A stretch of DNA of 12,859 nucleotides from Hyphomicrobium sp. (GTDB taxonomy: Bacteria; Pseudomonadota; Alphaproteobacteria; Rhizobiales; Hyphomicrobiaceae): NCBI GenBank assembly GCA_025927515.1, contig JAICLG010000064.1, positions 1-12,859 of the forward strand. The letters are read 5' to 3'. Position numbers and translations under genes: made by a program. The notes under the pieces were generated by a model. The model did not search any database and was not told the DNA's origin. It saw only the letters and a program-made list of their open reading frames with translations. Below are positions 7,952-12,859 of the stretch, piece after piece; the first letter of the stretch is position 1, and the number at the start of each line of letters is the position of its first letter.

Positions 7952-7999
7952 GCCGAATGCTCGCGAGTAAACGGGGGCGCTGGAGCTTGTTCTTAAGCC

Positions 8000-8575
8000 T
8001 TAAGCTGTCGTCGAGAGGATCGCGAGCAGACGCGTCCGAAGTTCTTCGCCGACAGTGTCCGCGGCGCGGTTTTCTGCGTCTTGACGAGCTTCGACGTTGG
8101 CGAAGATCGAGGTCACGCGATCGAAAGCTGCTCGCCCGAAGCTCTTGCCCGATGCGATGACCGATTTGTCCTTCAGCCGGATGAGGTTGAAGGAGGCTTC
8201 GATATTGTAGATCTGTGCACCGGCGTTGCCGTTGATCTGCACCATCGTCGAGACGACCGACTCGCGGATCGCGATATCAAGACGGTATTGCGGCGGGGCT
8301 GGCTTGCCGCCGCCTGTCGTCTGGAAGATCAGCTCGTTGCGGATTCTTTGGCCGACGCGGCCGGGGATCGGCGCTATGTCGACGGTCGCAAGTTTTTCCT
8401 GGGTCGCGGCGCCGCCGAGAGCGGCGGATCCGTAGAGCGGACGGAAACCGCTGCTGCCGTCACCGCAGCCGCTCAGAATGCAGAGCGCAGCCAAGCCGAA
8501 AGCCGACACGACGCTCCGCCGGTTGTCCGCCCGGCGTCCGCCTCTTCGCCCCCATAGCCCGTCAGCCAACGACAT
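8000..8575 (-). CDS. lptE: LPS assembly lipoprotein LptE
   Basis: LptE is an outer-membrane lipoprotein that plugs the LptD barrel and helps insert lipopolysaccharide. The 191-residue precursor has a basic N-terminus (GRRGGRRADNRR), a hydrophobic stretch at about 21-33 and a lipobox LSGC (34-37), so Cys37 should become the lipidated first residue. Residue 38 is Gly rather than Asp, compatible with outer-membrane sorting. The mature protein begins with GFRPLYG, a pattern typical of alphaproteobacterial LptE, and continues with the LptE/RlpB-type beta-alpha layout. Its ATG lies inside the 3' end of leuS (14-base overlap), with AAAGGA upstream. Coupled translation after leuS is likely. Confidence 0.9.
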   Translation of the reverse strand: MSLADGLWGRRGGRRADNRRSVVSAFGLAALCILSGCGDGSSGFRPLYGSAALGGAATQEKLATVDIAPIPGRVGQRIRNELIFQTTGGGKPAPPQYRLDIAIRESVVSTMVQINGNAGAQIYNIEASFNLIRLKDKSVIASGKSFGRAAFDRVTSIFANVEARQDAENRAADTVGEELRTRLLAILSTTA

Positions 8576-11186
8576 TCACGATCCTTTGCGGGACGACGAT
8601 GACTTTTTTCGGAGCCCGCCCCTCAAGAGCGCGGACGACCGAGCCAAGCTTCAACGCTGCCGCTTCCACCTCCTCGCGGTTCGCGGTGCGCGAAACCACG
8701 AGTTCGTCCCGTCGCTTACCATTCACCTGTACGGCAATGGTCACTTGATCGTCAACGAGTAGGTCCGGCTCCGCGACCGGCCACGGTTCGTTCGCGAGGA
8801 GCGTGTTGTAACCGAGCCGCGCCCAGCATTCTTCAGCCAAATGCGGCATCATCGGGCCGATCATCGTGACGAGCAGGGCTGCCGCTTCGTGGGCTGCCCA
8901 AGGGACGCTCGCTTCGTTCCGGGATAAGATCGCCTGGAGAACATTCGAGAACTCGTGGATATTGGCGACAGCAACGTTGAAGCGCAGCGCTTCGATGGCC
9001 TTGCCGACGCTATCAAGGGCCCGATGGGCGGCTTTCCTCAGTTCGAGCGCATCGGGACCGAAAGTTTCCGGCTTTTTGCTCGGTTTCTGCGGGTAGGCTT
9101 CGAGGATTTCGTCGATGAGGCGCCAGACGCGCTGGATAAAGCGTCCGGCACCCGAGACACCGGCTTCCGTCCAGATGACGTCGCGCTCGGGCGGGCTATC
9201 GGACAGCATGAACCAGCGCGCGCAGTCGGCACCGTAGTGGGCAATGATGTCGTCGGGATCGACAAGGTTCTTCTTCGACTTCGACATCTTTTCGGTGGCG
9301 CCGATGATCGCCGGGCGACCCGTTGCGATCTCGATGGCGCGACGGCCCGCGCCTTCGCCTTCGACGCGGACGTCGTTCGGCAAAAGCCAGAAGCCGTCCT
9401 GCGAGTTGTAGGTCTCGTGGGTCACCATGCCTTGCGTGAAAAGCGCGGCGAAGGGTTCACGCGTGTTGGTCGCGAACGTCAGGTGGTTGGTGTCGCACAA
9501 GGCGCGGGCGAAGAAGCGCGAATAGAGCAGGTGTAAAATGGCGTGCTCGATGCCACCAATATACTGATCGACCGGCAGCCAATAAGAGGCAGCGTTCATA
9601 TCGACGGGTGTCTCGGCCTCCGGCGCGGTGAAGCGCACGTAATACCAGGACGAGTCGACGAACGTATCCATCGTGTCGGTTTCGCGCGTCGCCGCTTCGC
9701 CACATGTCGGGCACGTCACGTGCTTCCACGTCGGATGGCGTTCGAGCGGATTTCCCGGCTTATCGAACGTCGCGTCCTCGGGGAGCGTCACCGGCAGATC
9801 TTTTTCCGGAACCGCGACGACACCGCATTTTTCACAATGAATAATCGGGATTGGGCAGCCCCAATAGCGCTGACGCGAGATACCCCAGTCACGCAAGCGG
9901 AAATTGACCTTGCGCGTTCCCTGCGGGCGATCGGCAAGCTTTTGCTTCTCGAGGCGCGATGCGATTTCTTCAAATGCCGCCTTTGTCGTAAGCCCGTCAA
10001 GAAAGCGCGAATTGATCATCGTGCCGTCTTCGACGTAGGCCTTTCCCTTGAGATCGAACGTTTCCGCCGCTTCGCCCGGCGGCAGAATGACGGGCACGAT
10101 CGGAAGATCGTAGCGACGTGCGAAGTCCATGTCGCGCTGGTCGCCCGAGGGACAGCCGAAGATGGCGCCGGTGCCGTAATCCATCAGGATGAAGTTGGCG
10201 ACGTAGACAGGAAGCTGCCAATTCTTGTCGAAGGGGTGGGCTGCGCGAACGCCGGTATCGAAGCCTCGTTTTTCCGCGGCTTCGATGTCGGCGACCGATG
10301 TTCCCAAGCGGCGGCACTCTTCGCAGAAGGCGGCAAGATCCGGGTTCTTTTCCGCAGCTGCCTTGGCGAGCGGATGATCGGCGGCGACGGCCAGGAAAGA
10401 CGCGCCGAACAACGTGTCGGGGCGCGTCGTGTAGACTTCGAGCTCAGTGAAGCCCTTCGGTGCGGTTTCTTTCTCGAGCGCCCAGCGGATCAGCATGCCT
10501 TCGGAGCGGCCGATCCAGTTCGCCTGCATCAGGCGAACTTTTTCCGGCCAATTGACGAGCGTGCCGAGGTCGTCCAGCAATTCCTCTGCGTAATCGGTAA
10601 TCTTGAAAAACCACTGCGTCAGCTCGCGTTGCTCGACGAGTGCTCCCGAGCGCCAACCGCGGCCGTCGATGACTTGTTCGTTGGCGAGCACGGTCTGGTC
10701 GACAGGGTCCCAATTGACCTTCGAGGATTTGCGATACGCGAGGCCCTTCTTGAGAAGGTCAAGGAAGAGCTTCTGCTGGTGGCGATAGTAGGTCGGCGAG
10801 CAAGTCGCGATTTCGCGTGACCAATCGAGCGACAGACCCATCGACTTGAGCTGGCTGCGCATCGTGTCGATGTTGGCGTAGGTCCACTTTCCGGGATGGA
10901 CCTTGCGCTCCATCGCGGCGTTTTCGGCGGGCATGCCGAACGCGTCCCAGCCCATCGGGTGCAGGACGTTGAAGCCCTTCGCGCGCTTATAGCGGGCAAA
11001 AACATCGCCCATCGCGTAGTTGCGAACGTGGCCCATGTGGATGCGTCCCGAGGGGTAGGGAAACATCTCGAGGACGTAGCATTTGGGTTGCTCCTGATCC
11101 TCGGAAGCCTGGAAAATCTGATCTTTTTCCCAGACGTGCTGCCAGTGACGTTCGCGGTCGGGGGCGTTGTAGCGTTCGGTGGGCAT
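8562..11186 (-). CDS. leuS: leucyl-tRNA synthetase LeuS
   Basis: LeuRS attaches leucine to tRNA(Leu) and edits mischarged tRNAs. I start at ATG 11186 (MPTERYNAPDRERHWQ), giving 874 residues (E. coli 860). The frame stays open further upstream, but that part has no family sequence. The class I HIGH motif is PYPSGRIHMGHVRNY (43-57). The CP1 editing domain shows TTRPDTLFG (253-261) and GTGAIFGCPSGDQRD (338-352). Cys pairs 451/454 and 492/495 resemble a zinc-binding insertion. KMSKS is at 633-637, and the C-terminal tRNA-binding domain runs to the end. In the editing motif the common HDQRD is GDQRD; the key aspartates remain. I think this variant is shared by rhizobial LeuRS but cannot verify it. 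The gene is first in a minus-strand unit with lptE and probably holA. Confidence 0.97.
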   Translation of the reverse strand: MPTERYNAPDRERHWQHVWEKDQIFQASEDQEQPKCYVLEMFPYPSGRIHMGHVRNYAMGDVFARYKRAKGFNVLHPMGWDAFGMPAENAAMERKVHPGKWTYANIDTMRSQLKSMGLSLDWSREIATCSPTYYRHQQKLFLDLLKKGLAYRKSSKVNWDPVDQTVLANEQVIDGRGWRSGALVEQRELTQWFFKITDYAEELLDDLGTLVNWPEKVRLMQANWIGRSEGMLIRWALEKETAPKGFTELEVYTTRPDTLFGASFLAVAADHPLAKAAAEKNPDLAAFCEECRRLGTSVADIEAAEKRGFDTGVRAAHPFDKNWQLPVYVANFILMDYGTGAIFGCPSGDQRDMDFARRYDLPIVPVILPPGEAAETFDLKGKAYVEDGTMINSRFLDGLTTKAAFEEIASRLEKQKLADRPQGTRKVNFRLRDWGISRQRYWGCPIPIIHCEKCGVVAVPEKDLPVTLPEDATFDKPGNPLERHPTWKHVTCPTCGEAATRETDTMDTFVDSSWYYVRFTAPEAETPVDMNAASYWLPVDQYIGGIEHAILHLLYSRFFARALCDTNHLTFATNTREPFAALFTQGMVTHETYNSQDGFWLLPNDVRVEGEGAGRRAIEIATGRPAIIGATEKMSKSKKNLVDPDDIIAHYGADCARWFMLSDSPPERDVIWTEAGVSGAGRFIQRVWRLIDEILEAYPQKPSKKPETFGPDALELRKAAHRALDSVGKAIEALRFNVAVANIHEFSNVLQAILSRNEASVPWAAHEAAALLVTMIGPMMPHLAEECWARLGYNTLLANEPWPVAEPDLLVDDQVTIAVQVNGKRRDELVVSRTANREEVEAAALKLGSVVRALEGRAPKKVIVVPQRIVNVVG

Positions 11187-11205
11187 GTGGCCCGTTCTCT
11201 CTGGA

Positions 11206-11211
11206 ATTATA
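11206..11211 (-). promoter_or_regulatory. candidate -10 element of the leuS operon promoter
   Basis: Read on the minus strand this is a perfect TATAAT, 19 bases before the leuS ATG, with AGAGAGAA between them as a possible ribosome site. The implied leader is only about 13 bases, and no good -35 hexamer sits at the right distance, so the call is tentative. Confidence 0.35.
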
Positions 11212-11251
11212 CTAGGTTGAGGCGGTAAAGAGCCTGAAAGGTTAAAGTGGT

Positions 11252-11266
11252 CAAGCCGTTGGCTTG
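11252..11266. repeat. inverted repeat CAAGCC-GTT-GGCTTG upstream of leuS
   Basis: Six-base perfect arms flank a 3-base centre, 66 bases upstream of the leuS start. It could be an operator or a small hairpin. It is not part of the TGTTCA array further right. Confidence 0.4.
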
Positions 11267-11335
11267 TGTTTCGATAGGGCTCCCGATTGGAGGCGGTGCA
11301 TATAGTGACATTTGGCCGTTTCCGGTGCGTATGAC

Positions 11336-11349
11336 TGCGCATATGCGCA
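11336..11349. repeat. 14-base perfect palindrome TGCGCATATGCGCA
   Basis: This perfect palindrome lies between leuS and fic, just left of the first TGAACA element. The form suggests a symmetric dimer-binding site. No regulator can be named. Confidence 0.55.
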
Positions 11350-11354
11350 TGGCG

Positions 11355-11525
11355 TGAACACATCGGAGACCTTATGTTCATATTTTGTGATTTTATGAAC
11401 ATATCCGTTGACGCGACTCACCTTTATGTTCAATATTCGGTAGAATTTGAACACAATAACCGCATCATGTTCACAGGATGCACATGACGGCTCCCATATG
11501 TTCAGCATTGAATGGTTTTTGAACA
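11355..11525. promoter_or_regulatory. helically phased array of eight TGTTCA/TGAACA sites before fic
   Basis: The hexamer appears as TGAACA at 11355, 11396, 11448 and 11520, and as TGTTCA at 11375, 11427, 11468 and 11499. Start-to-start spacings are 20, 21, 31, 21, 20, 31 and 21, i.e. two or three helical turns. In the TGTTCA orientation the preceding two bases are T or C then A or G in every copy, so the fuller element is YRTGTTCA, mostly TATGTTCA. A weaker copy TGCACA at 11479 is also in phase. About 0.1 copy would be expected by chance in 171 bases. The array covers the candidate fic promoter and ends at the start codon. Cooperative repression by an oligomerising regulator is the simplest reading, but the binder is unknown. 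Confidence 0.75.
11408..11437 (+). promoter_or_regulatory. candidate sigma70 promoter of fic
   Basis: TTGACG (11408-11413) and AATATT (11432-11437) are 18 bases apart. The TGTTCA copy at 11427-11432 touches the -10 element, and other copies flank both sides. This arrangement would let the array-binding protein block RNA polymerase. The -10 is weak (4 of 6), so the promoter is tentative. Confidence 0.4.
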
Positions 11526-11526
11526 T

Positions 11527-12684
11527 ATGTCGCCCAATTCCAAACGTCCGTACAACTCTCTTCCGAAATTGCCGCCGCCGGTAGATTTGGAGACGAAGGC
11601 GGTTTTGAAACGTTGCATAGCGGCGCGGTCAGCCGTTGCCGAGCTGCGGCGGGCTGGTGAACTCATCCCCGATCAATCGGTCCTCATCAACACCATTCCA
11701 CTGCTCGAAGCCAAGGACAGCTCGGAAATCGAGAATATCGTCACGACAAACGACGCTCTGTTTCGCGAGGCGAGCCAGGCAGAAGACGGAGGCGATCCGT
11801 CGGCCAAAGAAGCCGTGCGTTACCGGTCGGCGCTTTTCGGCGGTTATGAATCTTTAAAGAGCCGCCCGCTGACGGCACGCACCGCGATCGATGTTTGCAG
11901 CCGCATCAAAGGCGTCGACATGGATCTCAGAAAGACGCCGGGCACGGATCTCAAAAACACCTTTACGGGTGAGGTGATCTACACACCGCCCGAAGGCGAA
12001 CACGTTCTCCGCGAGCTGCTTGCCAATTGGGAGAGTTTCGCCAACGCCGACGACGATCTCGATCCGCTCATCCGCATGGCGGTGCTGCACTATCAGTTCG
12101 AAGCGATCCATCCGTTCCCCGATGGCAACGGCCGAACGGGGCGCATTCTCAATATCCTGGTTCTGATTCAGGCAGGATTGCTCGACATTCCGACGCTCTA
12201 TCTCAGCCGGCACATCGTTCGGACCAAGGGCGACTATTATCGCCTTCTGCAAGGTGTGACGACGAAAGGAGAGTGGGAGCCTTGGCTCGTCTACATGCTC
12301 ACTGCAGTCGAAACCACTGCCACGTGGACGAATGCGAAAATTCGCGCCGTTCGCGATCTCATGGCCAATACGGCGGACTATGCAAAGCTCAGGGCGCCAA
12401 GTGCCTATTCGCGAGAATTGATCGAAGCGATTTTCGCGCAGCCCTACACGCGAATTGCGCATCTTATCGAAAGAGGCATCGCACAGCGCGTTTCGGCCTC
12501 TCGCCACTTAAAGCAGCTCGTTGATATCGGCATCCTCGCGGAAGAAAAGCGAGGGATCCATAAGCTATTTATCAATCGAAAATACATGAAGTTGCTGAGC
12601 AGCGACGATCACACGTTCGAACCTTATCCCGCCGATGTTCCGAAAGCAAAAGGGCGAGGCAAACGCAGCCTCGCCCAAGAATGA
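11527..12684 (+). CDS. class II Fic family protein adenylyltransferase with C-terminal winged helix
   Basis: Fic enzymes transfer AMP from ATP to hydroxyl side chains of target proteins. The protein is 385 residues from ATG 11527, closely resembling Shewanella SoFic (about 370) throughout. The N-terminal inhibitory helix motif S/T-xxx-E-G/N is present as SSEIEN (65-70), so this is class II, self-inhibited without a separate antitoxin. The catalytic motif HPFPDGNGRTGR (195-206) is complete, with His195 as the expected base. Residues about 290-355 form a winged helix-turn-helix (HLIERGIAQRVSASRHLKQL, then GIHKLFINRKY). The tail is basic (KAKGRGKRS). An in-frame ATG at 11512 would add five residues, but ATG 11527 fits the family better; neither has a clear Shine-Dalgarno sequence. 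The upstream phased array suggests tight transcriptional control. The protein target is unknown. Confidence 0.93.
   Translation: MSPNSKRPYNSLPKLPPPVDLETKAVLKRCIAARSAVAELRRAGELIPDQSVLINTIPLLEAKDSSEIENIVTTNDALFREASQAEDGGDPSAKEAVRYRSALFGGYESLKSRPLTARTAIDVCSRIKGVDMDLRKTPGTDLKNTFTGEVIYTPPEGEHVLRELLANWESFANADDDLDPLIRMAVLHYQFEAIHPFPDGNGRTGRILNILVLIQAGLLDIPTLYLSRHIVRTKGDYYRLLQGVTTKGEWEPWLVYMLTAVETTATWTNAKIRAVRDLMANTADYAKLRAPSAYSRELIEAIFAQPYTRIAHLIERGIAQRVSASRHLKQLVDIGILAEEKRGIHKLFINRKYMKLLSSDDHTFEPYPADVPKAKGRGKRSLAQE
12652..12676 (-). terminator. rho-independent terminator for the convergent minus-strand gene, inside the end of fic
   Basis: GGGCGAGGC (12652-12660) and GCCTCGCCC (12668-12676) form a 9-bp perfect stem with a 7-base loop. 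Read on the minus strand the stem is followed by TTTTGCTTT, a broken U-tract. It lies 30 bases after the stop of the minus-strand gene at 12707, within the last codons of fic. On the + strand there is no U-tract. Confidence 0.7.
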
Positions 12685-12706
12685 TCGTGTGCGGATGCCG
12701 ATGGGC

Positions 12707-12859
12707 TTAGCACGTATGCGCAGATGCACCGGCTTCGGCAACCGTCTGATCCTGAACGCCGCTGCCACCCGAGACGCCGATCGCGCCAATGACGACGCCA
12801 TTCGAGTCCTTCAGCGGGATGCCGCCTGCAAAGATCATGACGCGATCATGGTTCGAGAC
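12707..12859 (-). CDS. GlcG/HbpS-family (DUF336) heme-binding-like protein, C-terminal fragment
   Basis: Only the last 50 residues are inside the window; the gene runs off the right edge. They read IFAGGIPLKDSNGVVIGAIG followed by VSGGSGVQDQTVAEAG, which is the characteristic C-terminal pattern of the GlcG/HbpS (DUF336) family, ending AHTC. Some members (HbpS) bind heme or sense redox state, and others sit in glycolate-oxidation operons with unclear roles, so function here is open. Cys at the very C-terminus is notable. It converges on fic with a 22-base gap, and its terminator lies within the fic coding sequence. Confidence 0.85.
   Translation of the reverse strand, partial: VSNHDRVMIFAGGIPLKDSNGVVIGAIGVSGGSGVQDQTVAEAGASAHTC

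Noticed and set aside
9717..9722. CACGTG core in leuS as a second parS
   Set aside because: The flanking bases (GT and CT) do not match the TTT/AAA arms of parS.
9543..10820. Open reading frame of 425 codons on the + strand
   Set aside because: It lies wholly antisense to leuS, has the arginine-rich composition of a shadow frame in GC-rich DNA, and shows no family motif.
11187..11402. 72-residue N-terminal extension of leuS
   Set aside because: The extension lacks family sequence, and ATG 11186 matches the normal LeuRS start and has a purine-rich site before it.
11355..11525. SOS (LexA) boxes as an explanation of the GTTC/GAAC repeats
   Set aside because: The alphaproteobacterial LexA site is a direct GTTC-N7-GTTC. 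The copies here are 20-31 bases apart and in mixed orientation.
11355..11525. CRISPR-like array
   Set aside because: The repeat unit is only 6-8 bases with mixed orientation, and there are no spacers of the right size or cas genes.
11251..11526. 91-codon minus-strand frame in the leuS-fic gap
   Set aside because: It runs through the phased operator array and has no ribosome site or recognisable domain. The same bases are better explained as regulatory DNA.

Overview
The window looks like a chromosomal segment of an alphaproteobacterium of the order Hyphomicrobiales, possibly a Hyphomicrobium relative. This rests on high GC by eye, the gene order mnmG-rsmG-parA-parB on one strand facing leuS-lptE-holA on the other, an alphaproteobacterial-type parS palindrome, and the protein sequences themselves. 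The genus is inference; no 16S or other decisive marker is present. The mnmG-rsmG-parAB block normally lies near the chromosomal origin in this class.

Left part (1-3817, + strand): the 3' three quarters of mnmG (tRNA wobble uridine modification), rsmG (16S rRNA methylation), parA and parB (chromosome segregation). They are packed with overlaps or short gaps. A parS-like palindrome sits inside the rsmG coding sequence, where it also encodes protein residues.

Middle (3913-6842): hisE and coaA overlap by 4 bases on the + strand (histidine and coenzyme A synthesis). They face two minus-strand genes: a 94-residue protein with an AT-hook-like RGRP motif, and a PfkB-family adenosine-kinase-like sugar kinase. 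A strong hairpin terminator separates the two directions. These four genes lie between parB and holA, which I believe are usually close neighbours in related genomes.

Right middle (6905-11186, minus strand): leuS, lptE and holA, encoding leucyl-tRNA synthetase, the outer-membrane LPS assembly lipoprotein and the DNA polymerase III delta subunit. leuS and lptE overlap by 14 bases, and holA follows 48 bases later.

Right end (11187-12859): leuS and a class II Fic AMP-transferase gene are divergent. The region between them holds the most striking signal in the window. Eight copies of TGTTCA/TGAACA lie within 171 bases, spaced 20, 21, 31, 21, 20, 31 and 21 bases apart, so all lie close to one face of the helix. 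They run across a candidate fic promoter to the fic start codon. The Fic protein has its own C-terminal winged-helix domain, so autoregulation by an array-binding protein is a testable idea. A convergent GlcG/HbpS-family gene is cut by the window end, and its terminator lies inside the last codons of fic.
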